Shown here: positions 8,795 through 17,619 of the stretch, piece by piece | Position numbering within the stretch: position 1 is the first letter of the stretch | Layout of the letters: every line of letters begins with the position of its first letter | Source of the DNA: Candidatus Rokuibacteriota bacterium | GTDB lineage: Bacteria; Methylomirabilota; Methylomirabilia; Rokubacteriales; CSP1-6 | Direction of reading: 5' to 3' | Assembly (NCBI GenBank): GCA_016200085.1 | Contig: JACQFL010000038.1 | Location: 1-64,000, forward strand | DNA length: 64,000 nucleotides | The notes under the pieces: generated by a model | What the model saw: only the letters and a program-made list of their open reading frames with translations | Databases searched by the model: none | What the model was told of the DNA's origin: nothing | Made by a program: the position numbers and the translations under genes

Positions 8795-9535
8795 GTGACG
8801 GAGCTCTACGACCGGATCGGGGTCGGCTACCGGAGCCGGCGGCGGCCCGACCCGCGCCTGGCCACCGCCATCATCCGGGCGCTGGGGCCGGCCGAGAGCG
8901 TCGTCAACGTCGGCGCCGGCGCGGGCTCCTACGAGCCCGAGGACCGCCGCGTGGTCGCCGTCGAGCCGTCGATGACGATGATCCGCCAGCGCCGTCCGGG
9001 GGGAGCGCCGGCCGTGCAGGCGTCTGCCACCGAGCTGCCGTTCCTCGACGCCGCCTTCGCCTCTGCGCTCGCCGTCCTCACCGTGCACCACTGGCCCGAC
9101 CGCGGGCGAGGGCTCGAGGAGCTGGCGCGCGTTGCCCGCCAGCGCGTGGTGATCGTGACGTGGGATCCGTCCATCAGGGACTTCTGGCTGGTAGGCGAGT
9201 ACTTCCCCGAGATCGTCGAGATCGACGGGCCGATCTTCCCAACCATGGACGATCTCCGCCGGGCGTTCGGGCGGATCGAGGTGCGGCCGCTTCCGATCCC
9301 CGGCGATTGCGTCGACGGGTTCCTCGGCGCGTACTGGCGGCGGCCCGAGGCGTACCTCGACTCCAACGTCCGCGCGGCGATCTCGACGTTCCACAAGCTC
9401 CACGACGTCGACTCGGGCCTCGCGCGACTGCGCCGCGACCTCGGTGACGGGACCTGGCAGCGCCGCTGGGGCCACCTGCGCGACCGTGCCGAGCTCGACC
9501 TTGGCTATCGCATCGTGGTCAGCGCGCAGAGCTAG
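8795..9535 (+). CDS. class I SAM-dependent methyltransferase
   Basis: 246 aa, GTG start. Motif I is VVNVGAGAGSYE (near 35-46), followed by the acidic VVAVEPS (near 53-59) and a motif IV region LAVLTVHHWPD (near 90-100). This is the Methyltransf_11 type acting on small molecules. An upstream in-frame extension is not needed because motif I is already at the usual distance from the start. The 25-base gap to the crotonase gene suggests co-transcription. Substrate unknown. Confidence 0.85.
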   Translation: MTELYDRIGVGYRSRRRPDPRLATAIIRALGPAESVVNVGAGAGSYEPEDRRVVAVEPSMTMIRQRRPGGAPAVQASATELPFLDAAFASALAVLTVHHWPDRGRGLEELARVARQRVVIVTWDPSIRDFWLVGEYFPEIVEIDGPIFPTMDDLRRAFGRIEVRPLPIPGDCVDGFLGAYWRRPEAYLDSNVRAAISTFHKLHDVDSGLARLRRDLGDGTWQRRWGHLRDRAELDLGYRIVVSAQS

Positions 9536-9540
9536 GAACC

Positions 9541-10083
9541 GTGTCGCCTGACACGTTGTCTCTGTTCTCGCGCTACTTCTGGCTCATTGTCTTTCTGGTC
9601 GTCGCTATCAATCTGGGCCTCATGAAGTGGCTTGCGGCTCCGCTCGTGAACAGCCGACGAATAAGCCAGGAGGAACTCGATTCGTTTTGCAGAGGAGCCT
9701 TACTTATGGTTGGTGCTTCGGGCCTGGCTTTTGGAGTTCTCCAGGCGTTGAGCGAGAGCCCTGACCCTCTCTGCTTGATGAGGCTTCCGCCGCGTGAGCT
9801 CGTGGGCACGATGGCATGGGTTCTTCTCGGCCTCTTGGATGCGTGGCTCTTCGCGTGGTTGTGGACCCGAAATGGGGCTCACCTCATCATCAAGATTGGC
9901 CCCGCTTTCATCTGGCCGCTGATGCTTCTTGGCAGGGTCACCCCAACCGTTATTCGGCCGCTGGACCACGAAAGCGCGGTTCCCGGCGACTATCGCGCGA
10001 TGCTAACCGGGGCCATTGTCATTGCTCAAGGGCTGGGTATCCTCGGCGTTCTTATCCATCCTCAGGGCCTTCCAGGCTGCTGA
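9541..10083 (+). CDS. hypothetical membrane protein, base composition unlike neighbours
   Basis: 180 aa from GTG at 9541, with four or five hydrophobic segments (about residues 12-32, 52-70, 88-110, 118-135 and 152-172). I do not recognise a family. Codon use is visibly more A/T-rich in third positions than in surrounding genes (ATT, CTT, GCT are common), suggesting a recent arrival. It sits directly behind the methyltransferase and ahead of a GNAT gene. A short hairpin (GTGTC-GCCT-GACAC) covers the start codon itself at 9541-9554 and could limit translation. Confidence 0.6.
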   Translation: MSPDTLSLFSRYFWLIVFLVVAINLGLMKWLAAPLVNSRRISQEELDSFCRGALLMVGASGLAFGVLQALSESPDPLCLMRLPPRELVGTMAWVLLGLLDAWLFAWLWTRNGAHLIIKIGPAFIWPLMLLGRVTPTVIRPLDHESAVPGDYRAMLTGAIVIAQGLGILGVLIHPQGLPGC

Positions 10084-10101
10084 CCGGTCGCGACGGCACG
10101 A

Positions 10102-10581
10102 ATGAGGACTCCGCTGGCCACGATGCGGCCGGCTACCGCCGCCGATCTCTCGTTCCTCACCGAGGCCTTCCTGATCTCGCTTCGTGACGCGATTACGGCG
10201 GCGCGGGGCTGTTGGGACGAGGTGCTCGAGCGCGCCCAGTTCCACGAGCAGCTCGACATTGGCGGCACGCGCATCATCGTGAGCGCCGGGCGCGAGGTCG
10301 GCTTCGTGACGGCCGTCGCCTCTGCAACCGAAGTATTTCTGCACACACTCTGCATCCTGCCCCAGCATCAGGGCCGCGGGATCGGCACGGCCGTGACGCG
10401 CGAGGTGATGAGCGGCGCGCGCCGTCGCGGGCTCGCGATCGCGCTCACGGTGCTCAAGACGAATCCAAGCGCGCGCCGGCTGTACGAGCGCCTGGGCTTC
10501 GTCGTCGTGGAGGAGCTCGAGCATCACCATCGCCTGCGCCATCCCGGACTCAGCGCGCCGCCGGCGGAGGGATCTCGTTGA
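10102..10581 (+). CDS. GNAT family N-acetyltransferase
   Basis: 159 aa. Motif A is complete: LHTLCILPQHQGRGIGTAV (residues about 80-98, Q/RxxGxG/A form), followed by LTVLKTNPSARRLYERLGF, the typical C-terminal alpha-beta element. It acetylates an unknown amine using acetyl-CoA. The ATG at 10102 gives the usual spacing; a second ATG seven codons later (MRPATAADL) is also possible. The 10582-10721 stretch after it carries no supported gene. Confidence 0.88.
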   Translation: MRTPLATMRPATAADLSFLTEAFLISLRDAITAARGCWDEVLERAQFHEQLDIGGTRIIVSAGREVGFVTAVASATEVFLHTLCILPQHQGRGIGTAVTREVMSGARRRGLAIALTVLKTNPSARRLYERLGFVVVEELEHHHRLRHPGLSAPPAEGSR

Positions 10582-10721
10582 AACCGCGATTCGCCGCGAC
10601 CCAGCGCGCCTACTTCTTTCGAGGGTCGTCTGATCGGTCTCCTTGTCTGCGATGGTGACCGAATCCTATTAATAAGCGGCGTGGGATCGCCCTGCAAGCA
10701 CTTCCATGATCTGGCGAGTCT

Positions 10722-11114
10722 TCAGCGCTCCGACAGCCTCCTGGCGTCGAGCGACAGCGCGCCGGGGTCCAGGCCGAGCAGGGCGACGAGACCCGCGAGC
10801 AGCGCCAGCGGGAGCTCCACGCCGTGGGGCGCGAAGAAGCCGCCTTTGAGATCGACGAGGACGATCGCGCCCAGCATGTCGAGCGCCAGCAGACCCGCCG
10901 CCAGACGCGTCAGAACGCCGAGCACGAGGGCGAGGCCGCCGATCAGCTCGACCGCCGTCACTCCGGTCGCCGTCAGGGCCGGTGCGGGGATGCCGAGCGA
11001 GGTGAAGAGCTTGATGGTGCCCTCGAGCCCGAACACCCAGACCTTCTGCCCGCCGTGGGCCGCGAAGATGATGCCGAAGATGACCCGCAGGACGAGCAGC
11101 GTCCAGGGGCCCAT
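10722..11114 (-). CDS. DoxX family membrane protein
   Basis: 130 aa with four predicted membrane helices. The N-terminal LRVIFGIIFAAHGGQKVW is the DoxX hallmark, and VELIGGLALVLGVLTRLAA marks the third helix region. DoxX-like proteins are quinone- or redox-linked membrane subunits; many have no assigned function. It lies 11 bases downstream of an amidohydrolase gene on the same strand, so the two are probably co-transcribed. Confidence 0.88.
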   Translation of the reverse strand: MGPWTLLVLRVIFGIIFAAHGGQKVWVFGLEGTIKLFTSLGIPAPALTATGVTAVELIGGLALVLGVLTRLAAGLLALDMLGAIVLVDLKGGFFAPHGVELPLALLAGLVALLGLDPGALSLDARRLSER

Positions 11115-11125
11115 GCTCGCCCCGC

Positions 11126-12136
11126 CTAGCCCACGCCGCGGCCGAGGAACGCCCGCGCGTTGTCCTCGCGGATCTTCCGCGCGAGCGCGCCATCGAGCCC
11201 CACTTCCGCGAGCGCCCGCACCGGATCGTCGACCCCCATCTTGAACGGATAATCGCTGCCGAGCACGACATGGTCCTCGCCGTAGGTCTCGAGGGCGAAG
11301 CGCAGCACCCGGGGCGAGAGCGTGAGGGAATCGACCCAGAAGCGCCCGGCGTACTCGCTCGGCGGCCGCGGGATGGCCGCCCGGCCCGCGGACTGCACGT
11401 CCCAGCCGTGGTCGACGCGCGGCAGGATGTACGCGAAGGCGCCGCCGCCGTGGGCCCAGCACCAGCGCAGATCGGGCCAGCGCTCGACGATGCCGCCGTA
11501 GACCACGCGGCTCATGGCCAGGGCGGTCTCCAGTGGGAAGCCCACGGCCTGGTTCAGCCGGTGCTTGCGCAGCCGCTCCGGCGCCAGGACCGGCGCCACC
11601 GGATGCACGAAGACCGAGACGTCGCGCGCGGCCGCGGCCGCCCACACCTCGACGAGCGACTCGTCGTCGAGATCGCGGCCGTCGACGTTGCTCCCGACCT
11701 CGATGCAGCGGATGCCCAGGTCCGTCACCAGGCGCTCGAGCTCTTTCACCGCGAGGGCGGGGGCCTGCAGCGGCAGGGTACCGGCCCCGATGAACCGCGT
11801 GGGGTGCGCGGTGACGAGGCGCGCGATGTTGTCGTTCTGGAGCCGGCAGAAGTCCAACGCGCCGGCCGGATCGGCGAAGTAGCAGAACAGGTCCGGGGGC
11901 GGGGAGAGCACCTGGCCCGCGATGCCGCAGCGGTCGAGATGCGCGATGCGGCGCAGCGGGTCGAAGGCCTCCGGGCCCAGGGTCCGGTCGAAGGCGTCGC
12001 CCACGAAGAACCGGCAGGCGGACGCCGGATCGCCCTCGAGCCGCGGCCAGCGCGCGCCGCCGTGACGGGCGGCGTAGTCGGGCCAGCGGACGGGCAGGAC
12101 GTGGGTGTGGACGTCGATCGCGCCGGTCGGGGTCAC
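11126..12136 (-). CDS. amidohydrolase family 2 (ACMSD-like) metal-dependent hydrolase/decarboxylase
   Basis: 336 aa, GTG start at 12136. Metal ligands of the amidohydrolase barrel are visible: IDVHTH at residues 7-12, VFVHPVAP near 180, HGGG near 235, and GSDYPF near 300 with the catalytic Asp. The family includes aminocarboxymuconate semialdehyde decarboxylase and related non-oxidative decarboxylases; substrate cannot be fixed. Its start lies 6 bases from a TAGACT box that forms one half of the 17-base palindrome shared with the divergent amidohydrolase gene. Confidence 0.9.
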   Translation of the reverse strand: MTPTGAIDVHTHVLPVRWPDYAARHGGARWPRLEGDPASACRFFVGDAFDRTLGPEAFDPLRRIAHLDRCGIAGQVLSPPPDLFCYFADPAGALDFCRLQNDNIARLVTAHPTRFIGAGTLPLQAPALAVKELERLVTDLGIRCIEVGSNVDGRDLDDESLVEVWAAAAARDVSVFVHPVAPVLAPERLRKHRLNQAVGFPLETALAMSRVVYGGIVERWPDLRWCWAHGGGAFAYILPRVDHGWDVQSAGRAAIPRPPSEYAGRFWVDSLTLSPRVLRFALETYGEDHVVLGSDYPFKMGVDDPVRALAEVGLDGALARKIREDNARAFLGRGVG

Positions 12137-12141
12137 TCCGA

Positions 12142-12158
12142 CAGTCTACGGTAGACTG
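12142..12158. promoter_or_regulatory. 17-base perfect palindrome formed by two back-to-back TAGACT boxes
   Basis: CAGTCTACGGTAGACTG reads identically on both strands around a central G. On the plus strand, TAGACT (12152-12157) ends 7 bases before the GTG at 12165. On the minus strand, TAGACT (12148-12143) ends 6 bases before the GTG at 12136. The palindrome thus works as a pair of mirror-image -10 elements for two leaderless divergent genes, and could also be an operator. Confidence 0.5.
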
Positions 12159-12164
12159 CCGCCC

Positions 12165-13697
12165 GTGATCACCCTCGTCGTCAACGCCACCGTGCTGACC
12201 ATGGATCCGACCCTGCCCGTGGCCGAAGCTCTGGCGGTGAAGGATGGCCGGCTCGTGGAGGTCGGCGGCACCGACGAGATCCTCTGGCTCCGCGAGGACG
12301 ACTACGAGCTGATCGACCTCGAGGGGCGCACGGTGGTGCCGGGCTTCGTCGATCCGCACAACCATTTCTCGATCGGCGCCCTGGAGACCTTCTGGGCCGA
12401 TTGCCGGGACGCGACGAGCATCGCGGACCTGCAATCCGCCATGGCCGCCGCGGCCGCGCGGACGCCACCCGGCGAATGGGTGCGCGGGCTCGGCTACGAC
12501 GCTCGCCGTCTCCGGGAGCGTCGTGACCCGACGCGCGCCGAGCTCGACGAGGCGGTGGCCGACCGTCCGGCGCTGCTCCTGCACTTCAGTCACCATCAGG
12601 GCGTGGCGAACTCGCGCGCGCTGGCGGCGGCGGGCGTCACGCGCGCCACGCCCGACCCTCGCGGCGGTGAGATCGGACGTGACCGGAGCGGGGAGCCCAC
12701 CGGCCTGCTGTACGAGCGCGCGATGAGCGACGCCGAGCGCGGCTCGCGCGAGGGCTGGGAGACCCGCTTCGTGGCGAGCGCGGCGGCGGCGAGCCGCGCG
12801 TACGCCGCGCAGGGCATCACCACGATCCAGGACGCGGCGGTCACGCCGGCCATGGCGCGGCGCTACGCGCAGGCCCGCGAGGCGGGCGCGCTCGCCATCG
12901 ACGTGGTCGAGACGATGGTGGGCTCACGCGGGTGGTTCGACCCGCCGGACGACGCGGCGCCGGGACCGTGGCTGAAGCTCTTCGTCGACGGCGGCTATCG
13001 CTGCGCCGTGCGCTTCGAGCGCGACGGGCGTCTGGTGACGCAGGGCTTTCTCTTCTACGAGCGCGGGGAGCTCGCCGCAATCTTGACGTCGGCGTGGCGC
13101 GCCGGGCGGCGTGTCGTCTGTCACGCGATCGGGAACGTCGGGCTGGAGACCGCGGCGGGCGCCATCGCGGACGCGCTCGCCGGCGAGCCGGCCGGGCGCG
13201 AGCGGGTCCGCATCGACCACGCCATCTTCCTCACGCCCGAGCTCATCGGGCGCATCGCCGACCTCGGCGTGTGGGTGGTGGCGCAGCCGTCGTTCCTGTG
13301 GGACGGTGTGACCTCGGCTCCACCGCCGGGCCTGATGCGGCGGCCGTTCCGCAGCGTGGTCGAGGCGGGCATTTCCCAGGCCTTCTCGTCGGACTTTCCC
13401 TGCGGCTCCCTGTCGCCGCTCGCCGGGATCGCCGCGGCGGTCGGCCGCCGGACGCGCCACGGCGAGTTGGCCGATGCGGATCAGGCCATCTCCATCCGGC
13501 AGGCCCTGGAGGCGTACACGATCGGGGCAGCCCGGGCGGCCGGGCTCGGCCACGATCGGGGCAGCCTGGAAGCGGGCAAGCGCGCCGATTTCCTCGTGTT
13601 ATCCACCAATCCCCTGCAGTCCCAACCGCACGAATTGGCCGAGGTCCAGGTGCTCCAGACCTGGGTGTCTGGCAAGTTAGTGACGAATAAGGCTTGA
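12165..13697 (+). CDS. amidohydrolase family 3 (YtcJ-like) metal-dependent hydrolase
   Basis: 510 aa. The GTG at 12165 is preferred over an upstream ATG because homologous sequence begins at ITLVVNATVLTMDP and a TAGACT box lies 7 bases upstream. Metal ligands: VDPHNHF near residue 66, VCHAIGN in the middle, RIDHAI, and SSDFPCGS near 410. The C-terminal composite sheet ends KRADFLVLSTNP. YtcJ-type enzymes hydrolyse N-acyl or formamide bonds. It is divergent from another amidohydrolase gene, which suggests a shared pathway and joint control. Confidence 0.9.
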   Translation: MITLVVNATVLTMDPTLPVAEALAVKDGRLVEVGGTDEILWLREDDYELIDLEGRTVVPGFVDPHNHFSIGALETFWADCRDATSIADLQSAMAAAAARTPPGEWVRGLGYDARRLRERRDPTRAELDEAVADRPALLLHFSHHQGVANSRALAAAGVTRATPDPRGGEIGRDRSGEPTGLLYERAMSDAERGSREGWETRFVASAAAASRAYAAQGITTIQDAAVTPAMARRYAQAREAGALAIDVVETMVGSRGWFDPPDDAAPGPWLKLFVDGGYRCAVRFERDGRLVTQGFLFYERGELAAILTSAWRAGRRVVCHAIGNVGLETAAGAIADALAGEPAGRERVRIDHAIFLTPELIGRIADLGVWVVAQPSFLWDGVTSAPPPGLMRRPFRSVVEAGISQAFSSDFPCGSLSPLAGIAAAVGRRTRHGELADADQAISIRQALEAYTIGAARAAGLGHDRGSLEAGKRADFLVLSTNPLQSQPHELAEVQVLQTWVSGKLVTNKA

Positions 13698-13765
13698 CCG
13701 GCTTCATGAGGGCGTGTTAATTGTCGGCGGCCGGTCCGCCGGTACTTTCGCCCTGCAGAGGTTCG

Positions 13766-14650
13766 ATGGCTCAAGTCATCGGATTCATTGGCCTTGGCAT
13801 CATGGGACGGCCTATGGCCAAGAACCTCCTGAAGGCGGGTTACCCACTGGTCGTCCACAATCGCAGTCGCCAGGTCGTGGACGAGCTGGTCGGCGCCGGG
13901 GCGAAGGCCGCGGCCTCTCCCCGCGAGGTCGTGGGCCAGTGCGAGATCCTCATCACGATGCTCCCGAACTCGCCTGACGTGGAGCTTGTCACGCTGGGCA
14001 AGGACGGCATCATCGAGGGCGCCAGGCCCGGCCTGCTCTTCGCCGACATGTCCACCATCTCGCCGATCGTCTCGCAGAAGGTGGGCAAGGCGCTCGAGGC
14101 CAGGGGCGTGGCGATGCTCGACGCCCCCGTCTCGGGGGGCGAGAAGGGCGCCATCGACGGCGCGCTGTCGATCATGGTCGGCGGCGACCGGGCGGTGTTC
14201 GATCGGCTGTTGCCGGTGTTCCAGGCGATGGGCAAGACCATCACGCACCTGGGCCCGCTCGGCTTCGGCGGCTTCACCAAGCTCGCCAACCAGATCATCG
14301 TCGCCCTGAACCTCACCGCGCTCGGCGAGGCGCTCACGCTGGCGCGCAAGGCCGGGCTCGATCGGGAGCTCACCCTCAAGGCGCTGGCCGGCGGGCTCGC
14401 CGGCTCGCGGTGCCTGGACCAGAAGACCCCGAACTACGTCGCCGGCACCTACCATCCCGGCTTCAAGATCGACCTGCACTACAAGGATCTCGGACTGATC
14501 ATGGAGTCGGCGCGCGCGCTCGGCGTGCCCCTGCCGACGACCGCGGTCGTGCAGGAGCTGTTCAACGCGCTCCGGGTCAAGGGGCGCGGGAGCCTCGACC
14601 ACTCTGCCGTCATCACGCTGCTGGAAGATCTGGCAGGCGTGTCGGCGTGA
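13766..14650 (+). CDS. NAD(P)-dependent beta-hydroxyacid dehydrogenase (3-hydroxyisobutyrate/tartronate semialdehyde type)
   Basis: 294 aa; start chosen at ATG 13766 (MAQVIGFIG), preceded by GCAGAGG. The Rossmann motif GLGIMGRPMAKNL is at residues 9-21. The substrate loop is DAPVSGGEKGAIDGALS near 118-134, and the catalytic Lys lies in GGFTKLANQ near 171. Length equals the family norm. A role in glyoxylate or branched-chain acid metabolism is possible. Its stop overlaps the GTG of the following double-GNAT gene. Confidence 0.92.
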   Translation: MAQVIGFIGLGIMGRPMAKNLLKAGYPLVVHNRSRQVVDELVGAGAKAAASPREVVGQCEILITMLPNSPDVELVTLGKDGIIEGARPGLLFADMSTISPIVSQKVGKALEARGVAMLDAPVSGGEKGAIDGALSIMVGGDRAVFDRLLPVFQAMGKTITHLGPLGFGGFTKLANQIIVALNLTALGEALTLARKAGLDRELTLKALAGGLAGSRCLDQKTPNYVAGTYHPGFKIDLHYKDLGLIMESARALGVPLPTTAVVQELFNALRVKGRGSLDHSAVITLLEDLAGVSA

Positions 14651-15684
14651 GGGCGACGGTCGATCGCGCGGGCCTCGACTCCCAGGGACGTTCAGCGAAG
14701 ATCCAGGTCCGCCGCGTCCGCAAGGGCGATCTCGGCCGGGCCCGCGACGTCCTCGAGCAGACCTTCAGCGACTTCCTCGAGCGGCAGCTGGGCACCCGCC
14801 CGCGCCAGCCCTTCGGCGGCGCCCAGTACGTGCACCACCGCTGGCTCATGGAGCCGTGGGGCTGCTTCGTGGCCGAGGAGGACGGTGCCAAGATCGTGGG
14901 GATCGCGCTCGGCGCGACGTGGGGCACGCTGGGGCTGATCGGACCCGTCGCGGTGCTGCCGAACTATCAGAACCAGGACATCGGCCAGCAGCTCATCCAG
15001 GCCGTGCTCGGATTCTTCGACGAGAACAAGGCCTCGCTGCACGGGCTCGTGACCTACCCGGCCAGCCCGAAGCACCTGGCGCTCTTCCACAAGTCCGGCT
15101 TTCGGCCCAAGGCCCTCAGCGCGATCATGAGCCGGCTCGTCGACCGGCGCGAGCCGAGGATCCCTGGGGCCCGTTCGGCGCCGGCGCGCGGCGGCCTGAC
15201 GACCCGGCGCTTCTCGACGCTCGAGGAGGTCAAGAAGAAGGCGGCCCTCGCGCGCTTCCACCGCATCACCAACGCGATCTGCCGCGGCATGGACAACGGC
15301 AAGGAGGTCGAGATCGTCGACGGGCTCGCGCTGGGCGACACCATGCTGCTCGAGCGTGGCCGCGACCTCGTCGGCTTCGCCATCTGCCACACCCCGGGCG
15401 TCAGCGAGGCGCCGGCCGGCGCGCTCTACGTCAAGTTCCTGGCCATCGACCCCCCCCAGAAGCGCCCCGAGCACCTCGAGCACTTCGTGGGCGCGCTCGA
15501 GGACCTGGCGGCGGAGCTCGGGCTGGCGCGGGTGATCCTGCCGGTCTATTCGCGCTACTGGCTCGCCTACAGTACGCTGATCAAGTGCGGCTACGCGATC
15601 GACTTCACGATGATCCGCATGCAGCGCGGAAAGCCGGAGGACTACGAGGACCCGAGCCATCTCGTCCTCGACGACTGGCGGTGA
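14647..15684 (+). CDS. tandem GNAT-domain acetyltransferase
   Basis: 345 aa from GTG at 14647, overlapping the previous stop by 4 bases. The N-terminal GNAT half has IGPVAVLPNYQNQDIGQQL (about 98-116), a motif A variant. The second half (about 190-335) repeats the fold more weakly, with GALYVKFLAIDP and a C-terminal LIKCGYAIDFTMIRM. Two GNAT folds in one chain occur in mycothiol synthase-like and antibiotic-modifying enzymes, but no specific substrate can be named. The gene also overlaps copC by 4 bases. Confidence 0.82.
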   Translation: MRATVDRAGLDSQGRSAKIQVRRVRKGDLGRARDVLEQTFSDFLERQLGTRPRQPFGGAQYVHHRWLMEPWGCFVAEEDGAKIVGIALGATWGTLGLIGPVAVLPNYQNQDIGQQLIQAVLGFFDENKASLHGLVTYPASPKHLALFHKSGFRPKALSAIMSRLVDRREPRIPGARSAPARGGLTTRRFSTLEEVKKKAALARFHRITNAICRGMDNGKEVEIVDGLALGDTMLLERGRDLVGFAICHTPGVSEAPAGALYVKFLAIDPPQKRPEHLEHFVGALEDLAAELGLARVILPVYSRYWLAYSTLIKCGYAIDFTMIRMQRGKPEDYEDPSHLVLDDWR

Positions 15685-16043
15685 GCCGCCTCGCCCGGCT
15701 CGCCCGGGCCTGCGCCCTGGCCCTCGCCGTCGTGCCCGTGCCCGTCGCCGCCCACTCGCTGCTGCTCGGGTCCACGCCCGCCCCTGACGCGGTCGTCGCC
15801 ACACCGCCCGCGCGGCTGACCCTCCGCTTCAACAACCGCATCGAGAAGCCGCTCTGTCGCGTGCGCCTGATCGAGGCCGGCGGCGCGGCCCGCGAGCTCA
15901 CGCCGCTCACCGGCGGCCCGGCCGACCAGCTCGCGGCCACCCTGCCGGAGCTTGGCGCCGGCGCCTACCGCGTGGAGTGGCAGGTGCTCTCCACCGACGG
16001 TCACGTGGTCACCGGGCGCTTCTCGTTCGCGGTCAAGCGTTAG
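15681..16043 (+). CDS. copC: copper resistance protein CopC
   Basis: 120 aa, GTG start overlapping the GNAT stop. The signal peptide is followed by AAHSLLLGSTPAPDAVV, giving the N-terminal His after cleavage that is the first Cu(II) ligand. LTLRFNNRIEK and STDGHVVTGRFSF (second ligand His) complete the CopC beta-sandwich. It is a periplasmic copper carrier that hands metal to CopD, whose gene starts 1 base after this stop. Confidence 0.93.
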   Translation: MSRLARLARACALALAVVPVPVAAHSLLLGSTPAPDAVVATPPARLTLRFNNRIEKPLCRVRLIEAGGAARELTPLTGGPADQLAATLPELGAGAYRVEWQVLSTDGHVVTGRFSFAVKR

Positions 16044-16044
16044 C

Positions 16045-17619
16045 ATGACGGGGTTCCTCGACGTCGTGCTCCGCGGGCTGCTGCTCGCGTGGGTCTCGCT
16101 CGCCGTGGGGGGTGTCGCGTGGGCGCGCCTGGTGTTGCGCGCCGAGCCGGGGACCAAGCCCGATGCGGCCACCCGCGGCGCCCTGCGCGTCGTGGCGGGC
16201 GCCGCCGCGCTTGCCGCGCTCACGCAAGCCAGCGTGCTCGCGATCGTCGCCGGCGATCTCGCCCGCAGCGGCCTGCCCGCGGCGGCGGTGATGGAGGCCG
16301 GCTTCGCCTTGACCGGTCTCGCGCGCGTCATCGGCGCCGCGAGCCTCGCGGTGCTCGCCTCGCGGCTGGCGCGGCGACCCGCGGGCGCCGTCGCCTGGTG
16401 GGCGCTCGCCGGCCTCGCCGTCGCCCTCGTCGCGTCGTCGGCCGCGCTGAGTCACGCGGTCGCCCGGATGCAAGAGCGCGCGTTGCTCCTGGGGCTCGAT
16501 GCCGCCCACCAGGCGGCCGTCGCGGTGTGGGTGGGCGGCCTGGCCCACCTCACGCTCTACGCGCGGCGCCGGCGGCACGAGCCCGAACCGCGTGATCTGG
16601 CCGTGGTCGCGCGGTTCTCGATCGTGGCGACGGCGTCGGTGGCGGTCCTGGCCGCCACCGGCCTGGTGCTCGCCGTGCGGTACGTGGGCGATCCCGGCGC
16701 GCTGGTCGGCACCGCCTACGGCGTGATGGTCCTGAGCAAGGTGGTCCTGTTCCTCGCCGCGCTCGGCCTCGCCCTCGCGAACTGGCGTCGCGTGCGCCGC
16801 GTCGATTCCGAAATTTCACCGGCCACCCGGCTGGCGCGCTTCGTCGAGGTGGAGCTGGGGCTGGGGCTGACCGTGCTCTTCGCGGCGGCGTCGCTGACCT
16901 CCTTGCCGCCCGCCGCCGACGTCGTCGCCGACCGCGCGACCCCGCGCGAGGTGGCGGCGCGCTTGGTGCCGGCGCCGCCGCGGCTCGCCAGCCCTGCGGT
17001 GGGCGATCTCATCCGCGCCGCCGATCCGCTGATGGCGCCGGTCGGCGAGCGCCGGCCGATCGAGCGCGCGTGGTCGGAGTACAACCACCACTGGGCGGGG
17101 ATCTTCGTGCTCGCGATGGGCGCGCTGGCGCTGCTGGAAGCCGCCGGCGTGCGGGCGGCGCGGCCCTGGCCGCTCCTCTTCCTCGGCCTCGGCGCCTTCC
17201 TGTTCGCGCGCAACGATCCGCGCGCCTGGCCTCTGGGGCCGGCCGGCTTCTGGGAGAGCATGACGTTGCCCGACGTGCTGCAACACCGGGCCTTCGTGGC
17301 GCTCGTGATCGCCTTCGGCGTGTTCGAGTGGATGGTCCGGAGCGGCCGCCTCGCCGTGCGCCCGTGGGGCTACGTCTTCCCGCTGCTCTGCGCGGGCGGA
17401 GGCGGCCTGCTCCTCACGCACTCGCACGCGATGTTCAACCTCAAGGACGAGTTCCTGACCGAGGTCACCCACACCCCGATCGCGGTGCTCGGGGTCTTCG
17501 CGGGCTGGGGACGCTGGCTGGAGCTGCGCTGGCCCGAGGGCGGCGCGTGGCCGGGCTGGCTCTGGCGCGCGTGCCTGGCGGGCGTCGGCGCGATCCTGCT
17601 CGTGTATCGGGAGGGGTGA
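16045..17619 (+). CDS. copD: copper resistance membrane protein CopD, long form
   Basis: 524 aa, longer than a minimal CopD (about 300 aa). The first half has the CopD helices with Met/His positions such as LLGLDAAHQAAVAVWVGGLAH near 150-170. After a periplasmic loop (about 290-345, ending NHHWAGIF), the second half adds five to six further helices, including LTHSHAMFNLKDEF with paired His residues that could bind metal. It imports copper delivered by CopC. Its TGA shares one base with the ATG of the following aldo/keto reductase. Confidence 0.9.
   Translation: MTGFLDVVLRGLLLAWVSLAVGGVAWARLVLRAEPGTKPDAATRGALRVVAGAAALAALTQASVLAIVAGDLARSGLPAAAVMEAGFALTGLARVIGAASLAVLASRLARRPAGAVAWWALAGLAVALVASSAALSHAVARMQERALLLGLDAAHQAAVAVWVGGLAHLTLYARRRRHEPEPRDLAVVARFSIVATASVAVLAATGLVLAVRYVGDPGALVGTAYGVMVLSKVVLFLAALGLALANWRRVRRVDSEISPATRLARFVEVELGLGLTVLFAAASLTSLPPAADVVADRATPREVAARLVPAPPRLASPAVGDLIRAADPLMAPVGERRPIERAWSEYNHHWAGIFVLAMGALALLEAAGVRAARPWPLLFLGLGAFLFARNDPRAWPLGPAGFWESMTLPDVLQHRAFVALVIAFGVFEWMVRSGRLAVRPWGYVFPLLCAGGGGLLLTHSHAMFNLKDEFLTEVTHTPIAVLGVFAGWGRWLELRWPEGGAWPGWLWRACLAGVGAILLVYREG

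Noticed and set aside
10582-10721. Possible C-terminus of a gene (minus strand, ending SHAAY)
   Set aside because: It is the read-through of an alternative frame over doxX with no start or family support.
13722-13738. CGGCGG-CCGGT-CCGCCG hairpin before the hydroxyacid dehydrogenase gene as terminator
   Set aside because: No T tract and located only 28 bases before the next start; probably a chance GC stem.
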